A stretch of 64,000 bases of DNA from Chytriomyces cf. hyalinus JEL632 (Eukaryota > Chytridiomycota > Chytridiomycetes > Chytridiales > Chytriomycetaceae): the NCBI GenBank assembly GCA_025435555.1, contig JAIWWG010000005.1, forward strand, positions 496,001 to 560,000, written 5' to 3'. Made by a program: the position numbers and the translations under genes. Under the pieces are notes generated by a model. It made no database searches, had not been told where the DNA came from, and was given only the letters and a program-made list of their open reading frames with translations. Shown piece by piece: positions 31,180-43,100 of this stretch (the stretch's first letter is position 1; each line of letters opens with the position of its first letter).

Positions 31180-32891
31180 CTACAGAATGAATCCACTTCC
31201 AGACCGAGGAATGTTGGGTACTCTCAGGAACGCGTCCACACCGTGGCCTCCCACACTTTTCAACTCAAGCGATCCTCCAAAGTACTTTGCATAGATCCTC
31301 GACATTGGAAGTCCAAATCCAAGGCCTGTCCACCAATAGCAATGTTCAAAAACGCGTCAGCCCACCTCATTTTTAAAAAAAAGCACACATCCTTCTCACC
31401 GGCAATGGGCCCTCCCACTCCTTGCTGCATCGCCTGACGCGACTGTGATGAAAAAATGCTGTGATCGTCTTCAATTTCTGACTTTGGTACCGTGGTGTAC
31501 GAGTACTCAAAGACTCGCGCCATTTCTGGGTGTCAAAGTAGATTGTCATCAGCAAAAACGGCAAAGACCCCCACGAATTGTGGACACCCGAAAATAAAAC
31601 AGGCGTGTACCTTCCGGAGGAATGCCGCCACCTCTATCGCGAATTCGTACAGTCACGTCCTCTGGTCCCCGAGCGACTGTAATCAAAACTGGAACAGGGT
31701 CCCCACTATATTTCACTTTTCGGTGATACTCGGTTGTCGCACGATACGCATTTTTCAAAAGCTCCATGAAAATGTATTCGAGATGGTTTCCAATGTACGT
31801 AATCTTGGTATCCAAGTGACCTGCAACAACAAAAAAAAAAGAAGCGTTTCAGCACATAACGCTTACGTCATGCATTAATTTCACCAGTCATTTCAAATTC
31901 GGGCGCGATTCCGTAGTTTACTTCGCAAAGCTCTTGCACGTATTCTGCAGTTGATTTGAGCAAAGTGGTCGGTGACAGGTTTGTGTTGAGGACACCAATG
32001 TATCCAGGAATCGGATCTTGCAGCGCCAAATGATGTTCCGCAAGAACTGAAGCAAGAACAATGCCATACAGGAAAAGCATTACATGTGAGTGTTGGCCTT
32101 CCGTCAGAATTTACAAAAAGGCCAACCGCGAATGGCGATACGAGCATGAATCATTCCGTCCAGAAAGTCTGCAGCATCCTCCTTTGACATGTATTTACCA
32201 CATTCCTGGAAACCTTTTTTTGGAAGAGACATGAGCGATCGGAACCAAACACTTTTGCAGTTCCTGATGGGGAGGAAATTACCTTTTGCAAGCCTTGGAA
32301 TAACATCTGAGTGAGATGCCACAAGATCTTTCAAAGTGGTGGTAAATAGCTGCTCTGCTGCATCATTCGTAGGTTGCGGTAAGTTTGAGATGGTTTCGAA
32401 AGAGTCGAGATATCTGACAGGATGGAGATGGTTTCAGAACGCATAGATAGACACGAGGGGTGTGTGCAACAAACAGCTGGTAAATGCTTCGAATGTGCGG
32501 GTTGACTCCAACAATGAACGGCAGCTTCTGCACGGCTTGAAGACCATGGAAAAGAAAGAGAATGGGGAAAGAAGCATGAGAGGCCCAACATTCATGAAAC
32601 ACACCAGCATTTTCTTTTGGGGGGGTCACCTTTCACACGCCTGGCCAATCGCTTTGGCAGCTCCTCATGTAGAAGCAGCGATGATTCTTTCGCGTTACTG
32701 GTTTCGCCCAGTTCAAGCAGTCTCCGCAGTGTGACTGGGTTCAGCGGCTGCGAAGCAATCTCATGCACCTGTTTTTGGGATATTGTTGGGCGGTGATTCT
32801 CTTGAATGACCCTTTCCCTGCGTACCCGCGAGTTCGTCGATGCCCATGTGACTTTGCTGCGACGCCCAATGACAGACAGTCTGGCAACCAT
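31180..32891 (-). CDS. Mitochondrial PDK/BCKDK-family protein kinase
   Basis: GHKL-fold kinase that should phosphorylate the E1 subunit of pyruvate or branched-chain 2-oxo-acid dehydrogenase in the matrix. Eight exons (32630-32891, 32475-32535, 32283-32413, 32127-32213, 31885-32046, 31611-31820, 31400-31525, 31180-31325) give 394 residues. The N-terminus is basic and Ser/Thr rich, as expected for a mitochondrial presequence. The four-helix domain has SSLLLHEELPKRLARR and LPFIVGVNPHIRSIYQLY. The ATP site shows the N-box MELLKNAYRAT, G1 box DRGGGIP and G2 box GLGFGLPMSRIYAKYFGG. The sequence is intermediate between PDK and BCKDK, similar to yeast Pkp2. Every junction keeps frame and restores family sequence. 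Confidence 0.9.
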
Positions 32892-33011
32892 TTAAATTGT
32901 TTCTTTTATTTTATTTGCTGTTTGTATTTATTTAAAAAACAACCGCTTTAAATCCAATTATAAAATCAGGACTGGAACAAAAGAAGCGGGGGAGAACATG
33001 TGAAACAGAAA

Positions 33012-34087
33012 CTAAAGAACTTTGTGATGTTGGATACTTTGTATCAGAGAAGAAAAGCTGGGAAGTGTCAGTTCCTTTTCACAGGCAGCTGCCAGCGTCT
33101 TGAGTGGATCCGCACGCGGTTGTTCCGCGAGGAGTATGGGCACATATTGCTGCTGCTGTTGCTGCTGCATTAAAGAGGCGGGTCTCATAGATTTTGTTGG
33201 GACTAACGCCAAGTGTGACGTTGTTAGGATTGGCGACTGTTTCCACTGCGACACTGGGCTTGGTGTTGACGCATACGATGTTTGGGTCATGTGTGAATGG
33301 TGAGACGACGTGTCTGACTGGAATGAGGACTGCCTTGCTTGCCCCTGTGACCATCCACCATGCCCTTCGTGTCTATTCATGGAAGCAGATGGTGTGGGGG
33401 CTGACTGATTATATTGATACTGAATGGGATGTGCGGAGAGAGGTTGTGAAGGGGTAGTTGCTGATGGCAGTGGCGTCAGGTGTTGTTGCGGGGATGGCAC
33501 TCCTGGGAACGGAGCGTAATATCTCGGGGATGAAGCCGCATATGGGAGAGAACTAGATGGATGGGCTTGATGTGGACTGGGTGGTGCCCCTGCCTTGTGA
33601 AACGGTGCAGACGGGGAGCATGAGTAAGGTGGAAGGGTTTCTGTTGAGGATCCATGTGGCAGTTGTGACTCGCGTGGTTGCGGGGTGACAGATGTGTTTG
33701 GGAATAAAGCCGAGTCCATGCCAGCGCCTACGTGCTTTTTCTGGTCCTTCATTTGCTTCTTGAGAGTGCGGAAGGCCTTGCTGCTTGTACTGTTGGGGGA
33801 TGGACAAGTGCGGAGCATGTCGTTAGTCACAATTTAAGATGTGATGACGTAATAAAAAGGGGACAAGTGGATGACAGATAAAGAAAGCAAGGGATCGGAC
33901 AAGAGGTCTCAGACGCTAACCTGTTGTTTGAATAAACGCACGGAATGCCCTTATTCCGGCATCGTTCGCAGTTGGATGTCCTGTCGCATTTGCGGTTCTT
34001 GAGACGGCAAAAGTCGCAGCTCTTGATTCGGTGGGCATCCTTTGAGATGCAGAGGCCCGGGAACGGATGCGTTACGTTTGCAGTCAT
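33012..34087 (-). CDS. Zn2Cys6 transcription factor 5 (HPFP type)
   Basis: Exons 33921-34087 and 33012-33789 give 314 residues. It starts MTANVTHPFPGLCIS and has the cluster CDFC-RLKNRK-C...CERC-RNKGIP-C. The intron follows YSNNS and the next exon begins TSSKAFRTLKKQMKD, the same junction and basic helix as in genes 3 and 4. The rest is Ser/Pro/His/Gln-rich with a poly-Gln run (CAG/CAA mixed, near 33145-33175) and ends in a short leucine-rich segment (LTLPSFSSLIQSIQHHKVL). Typical of a small fungal regulator; the target is unknown. Confidence 0.87.
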
Positions 34088-35362
34088 GTTGGGCAGATGG
34101 TAATACTGTGCTGGCGCTTGGGGGACTGCGAGGGTGGGGATGTGTCGTTGGGAAGGAATATCGAATTCGTCAAGCCCAAAGGTTGCACAAGGAAGAAATG
34201 GCGGCTCTCGCGGATTCAGATACGGAGAAGGGCAGCAGAGAACGGGATCTCACTCGACAAGTGCTTGGCGTCAAGAGAGTGGGGTACGGGTGGTGCTGTG
34301 GGTGGGACAGTTGCTGGACAGGCGCTGTTTCTCCGTTTGGGTGTGGCGGGTGGATTTCGAGGTTGGATTTTTTCTTCAAAATGGAAGATGAAAAATTTCC
34401 GTCTTTTTTTTTTTGCGAGGGAGGTTGTGAGAGACATGAAAAATTGCGGAATTGTGCCGGCGACAGGAACGTCCGCTTCCTGTTGTTCCGTCATTGGTTG
34501 AAAATTATGCACAGAAAATTGAGACCAATGAAACACCATATGCGATTTCTCGACTCATTTAGAGTTTCAACAGCACATGAAACACGCAATTCAAAATACG
34601 CACATTCAATGAATGACCCGTGCCCTCATGCGTGGTTTCACGGTTAAACGATCGCTATCCCTCGCTCATCTACTCTTGCATCTCTCCTTCTCCCCCTCAC
34701 CCACTCGCTGCACTGCACACACCCATGCCACCCTGTCTTGTCCTCGCTCTTGTCCAGCACTGCGACCTGCCCCATGCTAAACACCGCCTCCCAAATTATT
34801 GCCTAAAAATTTCTGATCGGAGGTCGCATTCCGGGCTCCCGGCATGTCGCAATTTCATTTCAAGCAACCAATTCATTTATGGCTTAGGGTTTATTTAGGG
34901 TTTCGCATAGCTTATAAAAAATTTCAAAATGAGTTGAACCAAGGCCGCTCTCTCTTTAATTCGGGATAACCCGGGTGAGAACCGGGATGAGCCGGGTGCA
35001 CAAAGGGGCTTTCTTGATCACCCAAACTGCGCATGCCCCAAACACTTGCCAAGTCTCTTTTATAACTGGGCTCCCTCAGTGCCATCAACCAACAACCTAC
35101 AAGGGAGCACCGACTGCGATAGGTGGCAAGGAGACGTCTTACCTCTGGAAGTAAAGAGAATAAGGATCGGGTGTTTGAAGTGCAGGTGGTTGTATTTGTG
35201 AGGTCCGCTTGCATCAGAATTGCATTGAAGCTATTGTTCGTCAGTTTTAGCCGGCCCCTCTCACCGCAGGTAGGCATGCAGACAGGTGTGGATAATTGGC
35301 AGCTGGTTCCATTTTGATCAGAGCGATTCCAGTGCTTCTTATCAAGCGGCACGGTCAGTTAT
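34088..35362. other. Intergenic region without supported gene
   Basis: 1.3 kb. Several open frames of 100-200 codons exist (34042-34647 plus; 35352-34924 minus) but they overlap the neighbouring start region or begin at non-ATG codons and match nothing. A GC-rich block at about 34,960-35,010 has imperfect direct repeats of CCGGGTGA/CCGGGATGA. Confidence 0.35.
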
Positions 35363-36282
35363 TTATTTAAAGTCCTCCACAGACACAGCCAACACTTTCT
35401 CAAAATGAAGACAATCTCCCCCTTGCATCAAGTCCTTGTTTTCCACAGCAATCACAAATGGATGAAGCATGTCCAAGTACCCGACATGAAAGTACCAGCC
35501 AGACTGCAACACACCATTCGTGCTAACGCTCACGTCCTCGTCGAACGCCTATAGATACACATGATGAATTGACCGCAAAGCACGCAACTCATTCAAACGT
35601 TACCTCGACCAGGCCATCGCGACCAGACCAAACCGCGTCTCGCACCTTGAATTCAATTGTTTTAAAGTCCAACCCAAGTCCAAGCCCCAACGTTTTCGTA
35701 TAAGCTTCCTTCAGGCACCACAACCGAAAAAACGCGTGCAATCGACTCCAAGAGGGATCCTCTGGCGTCCGACAGGCCTCGATCTGCCTCCACTCGTGCG
35801 GGGTCACTTGAAAGTCACGGAATACGTCGAGGAACTTGTCGGCAGTTTCGTTCGCGTTCAACTCCACTTTCATAACGTCCACCCCGACACGGCTTTGGAG
35901 GCAGCCCACAATGATGCAAAAGTCGCCGTGATGGGACAGGTTGAAATCGAAACCTTGCGGAGCGTTTCTCTGAGTCACCACAATGTTAACAAGCAGAGAT
36001 GATCAGAATCCCGGCAAAATGTGCGACTATTGCACATACTAGAAAAGGACGCCCGTGTTCCGTACGCTCAATTGCGATATCTGAAGGAGGCAGCTGCGGC
36101 AGCATTCTTCGAATCAGGAGTCGGGCCAGGAGACATGCGGCCAACGATCGCTTTCTGTCAGCTTCAAAGTGAAACTTGCGGATACGATCCCGATCAGAAG
36201 CAGGGAGGATGTCCAAGAGCGCCCTTGTTTCCTCTGGCGACGGGGTCCAATGAGCGCATTGGAGGACCATCACTTCAATCAT
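35363..36282 (-). CDS. Sfp-type 4'-phosphopantetheinyl transferase (AASDHPPT/Lys5-like)
   Basis: Transfers phosphopantetheine from CoA to carrier domains, for example alpha-aminoadipate reductase in fungal lysine synthesis, fatty-acid synthase or NRPS/PKS. Exons 36040-36282, 35604-35969 and 35363-35548 give 264 residues. Landmarks are RTEHGRPFL and FNLSHHGDF of the N-terminal half, the metal-binding GVDVMKVEL, and the core RLWCLKEAYTKTLG (W-x-x-KEA). The first junction gives GRPFLRNAPQGFDFNLSHH. Length and motif order match the AASDHPPT group. It is the only such gene visible in the window, and no megasynthase is nearby, so a housekeeping role is likely. Confidence 0.9.
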
Positions 36283-36392
36283 TGCTGATCAATAAATATA
36301 TTAATGTCGATTTTATTTAACTTTTTTTTTTTGCCTTATCACATGCCAAGTGCTGCATTCATCCTCCGCACTTTGCAGCTCAGATTCCGCGG

Positions 36393-38017
36393 TTAGAATG
36401 CTCGGTACGTAGCCCCGCAAGACCTGGTCATTGCAGCACCCACAATCACCCCCACATTCCGTTCATAAAATTCGCGTCCTGTCCCAACGCACTGATAATA
36501 CGCAAACAACTGATGATTCACATTCTTGCGCGTCAAGAGAAAGATTGGCAAAAACAAGACACACAAGCAAGTCAACACACACATGACCTGGACACATGTG
36601 TTGTCTGCAGCTTTTGAGAGTGTGGAGCTGGATAGCGCAGAGACAATGTAGTTTCCTTTTGGAAAACTAACGTGAATTGAGTGCATGTAACCAGACATGC
36701 GAAGTGCTGCTATGATGGAGTTCTGAATGTTTGAATAGTCCCACAAGATTTCTTTCTCCATGTGGATTCTGTTGGCAACAAAAAAGAATTGCTTCAGTGA
36801 GGGCACAAAACGATGTCATTTTTTTTCAAGATTAAACGGTCTCGTACTCTTTCAGCAAGTTCTTGGATCGTGTAAACTCCTCCATCACAGCCCGCCACTC
36901 CCCCAGTTGCGGCTCTTTCATGTTTTTCTTGGGAGTAGCCACAATGCGATCCCATGTAGGTGCAATGTAGTTACTCACGTCGAGATTCTTAAAGAACGAA
37001 GCTCGAAAGCAAGTCTGGGGAAAAAAAAAAAAAAAGAGGACGTACAATGGAAAAGTCGGTTACTGTGTGGGTTTCTGTATGATGCTCTGTTCGATGGCCT
37101 CCCTTTCCGTCAGACACTTGGCGCATGACAGTGCGCGTTTCTTGGTGTGTGCCGCTCACGTGGACCTTTTGCAAGGCGAGCATTTTTAGCAGGGAAGTTG
37201 TGGAAGAAAAGTAACAGAGAATCTGTCTATGTACCATCATGCTCGGCCGGTGATTCATATGAAATAAAAAGTAATTGAACAGTTCGTCTGGCTGAACGAA
37301 ACTTGGCGGTTTTTAAATGTGAAATGGTTTATAAAGTTGGCACGGATATTTACATTCGTGGCAATGACAGGATCATGCGTCTTCACTTCTTGAAATGTTC
37401 TCTCTGTTTGCGCAAAACACGAACTGGGAACATGCGCTTCTGCTCTCATCCTGAGTGTGGTTTTCAGTCGCTCGTCAAATGCTAAAACGCGACATTAGCA
37501 ACTTACAAAACTTGTCGCGTTGGAACCCCAGAAACACTGAAATATCCGGGCGGGTTCATGGAGCCGTCACTAATGGCAAAAGTGGCATCTATGACTGCAG
37601 TATCTGGGAGATTGTGCTGTGTCGAGAGTATAACACGAGTCAGTGATCCCTACATACGTATGACGGGATATAACTTTGACTGAGAGAAACCGAAAATCCA
37701 GGAGGCGGCATGGGCGGCGGTGCGTACATGATCGCCGCTTGAGGAGGTAAGTTCTGCGCAGGCACATATCCTTGAGGATGTTGATTAGACCCGTCCTTTG
37801 TCGACGAAGATTGGGTATTGAATCTCGCTTCGGACTGCGAGCTTTTGTCGTCAGAAGGTCGTTGTTCTGGCATCAAGGGTGCTTTTTCGGCCTCCGCTGG
37901 ACAAGGGGATATTGCCGCTGGAGAGGAAGGTTCTCCTGCAAGCGATGGATTGAGTCCATCTTGATTTGCAACGGGTGTCGCGAATGGCGTGTATGTTGGC
38001 GGGGAAGGGTCTGACAT
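36393..38017 (-). CDS. Conserved-looking single-pass membrane protein, family not recognised
   Basis: Six exons (37654-38017, 37507-37603, 37354-37450, 37046-37291, 36848-37014, 36393-36768) give 448 residues with every junction in frame. The N-terminal 110 residues are Pro/Ser/Gln-rich (MSDPSPPTYTPF...MYAPPPMPPPGFS). The central region has well-ordered sequence such as DATFAISDGSMNPPGYFSV, THDPVIATNPDELFNYFLFH, KVHVSGTHQETRTVM and TETHTVTDFSI. A single hydrophobic span (VQVMCVLTCLCVLFLPIFLL, about residues 383-402) is followed by about 45 residues ending in GATYRAF. The first donor could instead be GTATGT three bases earlier with another acceptor, altering a few residues. No function can be given. 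Confidence 0.7.
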
Positions 38018-38350
38018 TGTGGAGATTATTTCGAGATTTATCTTGCCACGAAGGTTCAAAGCACACCCATGCCCGCGCAACACATTTGCTGCGCTGGCTA
38101 CTCGCGCCGTATGTCTAGTGCACCGTATCTCTGGGAAACTGTAACGCGTGCATATTCGTTCTTTCTTTCACAACAAGTTGGCTAGCTGTGAGGAAGCGTT
38201 GTCTCGGCCAGTTAACGGATATCCTATCAATCAATATATGTTTGCTGAAATTGATTGCCAAGTTGACCATCCCCCAATCTACTTGCGTTTCTGAAAACAT
38301 TCCACTGTTTTATTTTCTGTGCTTTGGGCAGACGCGTATCGGAGGTGGGA

Positions 38351-39190
38351 TTAAACAGACATTCGCGCTGCCCCCGAATCTGACCCAGACGCTGCAGCTG
38401 CCGCTAATTTTGCTTTTCCGAAATTGAAAGGGACGTAGTTATACTTGATCATGTGCAAAATCCGTTCCCGCATGGTGAATATGAGTATTCCAACGAAGTA
38501 AAACCTGTAAATTACGGCGGAGGATGAGTAATGAGAGGTACGAGTTTGTGAAAAAAGAAGAATCGAGTCACATGAGAATGGGCCAATAAACTGGAAGATC
38601 GAGAAGTGGGATAAATGTGCAGACAAAGGCAACGACGAGGTCCACCATGCACGTGATCCTGGTGATAACTGTAAGCAAACAGAGATTTTGCTAAAAAACC
38701 TGATGGCAGCTTACCAAAACTTAAGTTCCGGCAAGCGCCGAACAAAGGGCCTGAATTCGTCCGTGTTCGACTGTGGAAGCATGGGTTCGACTGCATTCGA
38801 GCCAGTGAGATTGATGTCCAGATTATCAGGTATCGCCGGATCAAACTTTGGTTTCAGGAATTGTATGAACTGCGATAGAAGGTGTATTGCGAGGAAGTAC
38901 TGCCGGGTGACGTATGAGTAATCAAAGTATTTGGCACGTTGTCAGATTGCGCTTCGGTACACATAAAGAATACTAACTGTCACGAGATAGAAAGCATTTA
39001 GCAGCACCACACGGACGCTGTACGCCATAAGCAGCAGCGCGGCTACCGCCCAGCGTATGTTGTGGTATGGTGCAGTTGCGTCAATTACTGTTTCGACTTT
39101 GGACCAGTGTGGCTTGAGCCGCCGTCCGATGCCCATCACGATCATGAGCGATATGAGTCCCATTCCCAAACGTAGATGACCTCCTTCCAT
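38351..39190 (-). CDS. RER1: RER1 Golgi-to-ER retrieval receptor
   Basis: Early-Golgi membrane protein that returns escaped ER membrane proteins through COPI vesicles. Exons 38978-39190, 38715-38899, 38572-38658 and 38351-38504 give 212 residues with four hydrophobic spans. Family hallmarks are TAPYHNIRWAVAALLL (for TPFVVxRW), FVRRLPELKFW, DLPVYWPILMFYFVGILIFTMR and the C-terminal HMIKYNYVPFNFGK. The loop after helix 2 (DPAIPDNLDINLTGSNAVEP) is somewhat longer than in yeast, and the segment after LKFW is a few residues shorter than usual, so the third exon start may be slightly off. The Ala/Ser-rich tail is not conserved. Confidence 0.92.
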
Positions 39191-39321
39191 GGATTATTTT
39201 GTCCCACATTTTATAATACATAAAAGTAAACACTGAAATATTTGCAGTGTTGTGTTGTTCACTCAAGATCGGGTTTGGTTGATTCGAAACTCACCTTCAA
39301 ACCTGCACAGTTGTACAGACC

Positions 39322-40124
39322 ATGCTACAGCACTTGAAACGCCACCTGCAACGTAACCAGCAGCAAGTAGCCGGGCTACAAGGCATAACCATCAAAACTG
39401 TGCGCGGGAAGGAGTACGATCTCGTGCGCGAAACGGAGGTACGTCCCAGCATCCTTTGTGGACTGACAGTTCTCTAACGCGCTGTTCAGAACAAGGCCGT
39501 GATCTTTGTGAATATTGCCTCTAAGTGCGGCTTCGCGCGTCAGTACGATGGACTCGAAGCTCTTTACAAAAAGTACAAGGACCAGGGTCTGCTCATCATT
39601 GGCGTTCCTTCCAATGACTTTAAGCAAGAACCCACTGACGGCGAAAGTTGCAGACTCAACTACGGCGTCTCTTTTCCTCTGATGGAAAAGTGCCATGTGA
39701 GTAAGAATACCCTGTTTCTGAGAAAGTGTTGCTTATGCTTCAGATGTCAGGTGAACGGCCCAGATGCGACTCCATTGTACGTGCATCTGCGCTCCCAAGC
39801 TCCGGTCCCTTTAGTCGGAGATGCTATCCAATGGAACTTTGAGAAGGTGCGTTGACGCAGTTTGCTGTGTCGATATACCTAACTTGACCCATTTCTCGCT
39901 CTCCCACTTTGCAGTTTCTACTGGGAAAGAACGGCAAAGTGATTGGAAGATTCGCGCCCGTGTTTGATGCGTCGTTCTTGGCTGCGTACGTTGAAAAAGA
40001 ACTCGGCATTTCCAAACGCAGTCCCTGGAACGATTTTGTCGAGTCAGCAAAGAACGAACTTTCGATCGCCGTTTCGATCGTATTCGGCATCGTGTTTAAA
40101 TTTGTTCAGCTGTTCGTGAAGTAG
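39322..40124 (+). CDS. Glutathione peroxidase (GPx/Hyr1 type) with hydrophobic C-tail
   Basis: Thiol peroxidase that reduces hydroperoxides, in fungi usually with thioredoxin and as a redox sensor. Exons 39322-39438, 39490-39696, 39751-39846 and 39915-40124 give 209 residues. Motifs: FVNIASKCGFARQY with the peroxidatic Cys, IGVPSNDFKQEP, PLMEKCHVNGPDATPLY, and WNFEKFLLGKNGKVIGRF with the conserved Trp/Asn/Phe. The enzyme is a Cys form. Beyond the usual end there is an extra C-terminal piece (SAKNELSIAVSIVFGIVFKF and a few more) that is strongly hydrophobic and may act as a tail anchor. The N-terminus is basic and Gln rich, compatible with targeting. It is 75 bases upstream of MSH2. Confidence 0.93.
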
Positions 40125-40199
40125 AAGAAGGAAATAAAAGCGAGACGCGAGACATTTAGATTTCTTGTCAAGGAACTATTTATTAAAATCACGTAAAAA

Positions 40200-43100
40200 A
40201 TGAGCGAAGAGAAAGCGACATGTCCGATTGTTGCCATCGGTTCGCCCAACTCACTCGCAACAACATCCCATCCAACCGCAACTACTAACAATAACATTGC
40301 TGTATGCAGATAAACCAGGCGAATTAGCTTTCTGCGCATTCTTTCGCCGTCTGGACGAGGTGAGTTACTTCATGTTCAAAGGAACGTTCTATGAGGCGTC
40401 AATGCCCTGAACAACTTCAACAGGCGCCTGAAGACACTATCAGACTTTTCGAACGAGCGGGCGGGGTGCGTTGTGCTTCTTTCTTGTCGTCTTCATCCAC
40501 CATTCTAACTTCCAACGCCAGGACTACTACACCGCCCATGGGGACGACGCGCTCTTTGTAGCAGATGCTGTCTTCAAGACTTCGTCTGTAATCAAGTATT
40601 GGGCAGGTGAGCTTCATGCCGCAAGTTGCTATTCGCCGACTCACCTGGTTTTTTCAAGGCGACTCGAAATCGAACGGCCTTCCTTACGTCTCAATCTCGA
40701 AACTGAATTCAATTGCGCTTATGCGAGACCTACTTCTAGTCAAACAGAAGCGCATTGAGATCTGGGAGAATGACGGGAAAGCGTCGAAAACTTTCAGTCT
40801 GGGGAAATGGGTGCGATTCTTTTTCACTTTCCGGATATACCAGGCTGATCTCAATGTATGGTTTAACCGAATATTTCTTTTGCGAAACTCGCTGTGCAGG
40901 CATCACCTGGAAATTTGAGCAGTTTGGAGGATTTGCTCTTCACCAACAATAATCAAATCACATCATCGCCGGTTGTACTTGCAGTTAAGCCAGGAATTAA
41001 GGGCGAACAAAAGGTCCGAATTGTGATTTTCTTTGGGGGAGGAAGAATATCTTTACCCAGATTCGTTGGTCACAGATTATTGGTCTGGCATACACTGATG
41101 CAGCCACAATGCATGTTATTGGGGTTTCGGAATTTGTCGACAATGACACCTTTTCCAATTTTGAGGTGCATCTCTTTTGATCCTTGTCGAATTTATCGTC
41201 TCACTCAGTCATGATACCACACGCAGTCCATCCTCATTCAATTAAGCGTCAAAGAGTGCCTACTTCCAGACGATGAATCTAGTTACGAATCGCGAAAGTT
41301 GAAGGCAATTTTGGACAGATGCGGCATTGTCGTTACAAAACGCAAGAAGGGTCCGGAATCTATTTCACGATGACTGTTTTTGCATATTGACATTCCTTTG
41401 CCACCATCTTCAGGAAATTTTGATACCAAAGACGTTGAACAAGATCTGAACAGACTTCTATCTGGTGACACCAGTGTAGTTGCCATGCGTTGAGTAGAAC
41501 TTTCCCTTCCTCTTGGCTGAGCGTCCACTAACGAATTCATTTACACTAACAAAGCCCAATTCGATATGCCATTGGCGATGGGGGCAACTGCATGTCTGAT
41601 CAAGTACCTTCAGCTCTTGGCGGATGAATCCAACTTTGGACAGTACCGCTTAGAAACGTACGACTTGTCGCAGTATATGCGGCTTGATGCTGCTGCGATA
41701 AAAGCGCTGAATCTTATGCCGACTGGAACCGAAGGTTAGACCATTGATTTTACGCACTGCTATGTAAGATGCTAATTTTACTCAGGCTCGAACAAAACCA
41801 TGAGTCTGTACGGGCTGCTAAATCAAACGCGAACCGCACAAGGAGCGAGATTGCTTGCTCAGTGGTTGAAACAACCACTGATGAATCTGAACGAAATAGG
41901 TAGAATCACGACTCGCGTCAACTTTCGAAAACTTGAACCATTATACTTCCTTTAGAGGCAAGGCAGAATTTGATTCAAGCATTTTCTGAGGACACAGAGT
42001 TTCGCCAATGCGTTCAGGTATTTACTCTCACACAGATAAGTGGCCCTCTCTAACCAGCATGCTCTCATGAAAGGATGAGTGTTTGAAGCGTTTTCCTGAC
42101 CTTCATCGTATCGGAAAAAAATTCATTCGTGGGAAAGCGAACTTGCAGGTTGAGTGATCTTTTGGCAGCTGTCCCACCAACACCTCGAGCTCAACCAAGA
42201 CATGACTATTTTATTCAAAGGATGTTATTCGAGTCTATCAAGTTGTTATTGTTCTCCCCCATCTGCTTCAAACCCTCTCGGACTATGGCGGTGAATACCA
42301 GTGGTTGATTCAGGAAATGTACACCGAAAAGCTCAAGGTAAGTGTCGCTTGGTATTACAGTTGCTCTTGTGCAAATTCCTCTTTCTTAAATCCCTATGTG
42401 TGCTGTGATGTTCTGACAGGAGTATATCTCGGGATTGGCAAGGTTCCAAGAAATGGTAGAAACAACAGTTGATATTGCAGCTGCCGAAAATCACGAGTAC
42501 ATAATTAAAGCGGACTTTGACGAACAACTGCAAGGTTTGTGGAAGTTGTCTTCGGAATTGCATGCTACTTGCCATCTCATACCTTTTCCCGAACAGTAAC
42601 GAAAAGTGCCAAGGATAAATTGGAGAAGCAGCTGGTCCCTGAAGCGGAGCGGGTCTGTTTTTCCACGATATCACCTTTGCGTGAAACTGAATTGAATACC
42701 TATTGGTTGAAAGGTTGCCGATGAGTTGAACTGTGAATATGAGAAAAAACTGAAGCTGGAGCAACACTCTCAACATGGATGGCACTTGAGGCTGACAAAA
42801 ACTGTGAGGCTTGGGCTTCGTTTTTTTTTTTTATTGTCGTTTAAAACGAACGTTCTTTCCGGACCGTCCACAGGATGCTGCGAAGATTCGGAACAAACGA
42901 GAATACATTGAGCTGACAACAAACAAATCGGGGACTCTGTTTACTACATCAAAGCTCCGTCGTCTGAGCAGCGAAATCGACGATCTGCGAGGCAAATATG
43001 ATGAATTGCAAGTGAACCTGGTGAAAGAAATTATATCCATTACGGCCGGATATTTTCCTGTGTTTGAGAGACTTAATCAGCTTGTGTCTCATTTGGATGT

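Noticed and set aside
34042-34647. 201-codon plus-strand frame
   Set aside because: Overlaps the antisense of Zn2Cys6 gene 5 exon 1, begins at a non-supported codon and shows no domain.
34924-35352. 142-codon minus-strand frame
   Set aside because: Starts at GTG, mixed composition, overlaps GC-rich repeats, no family.
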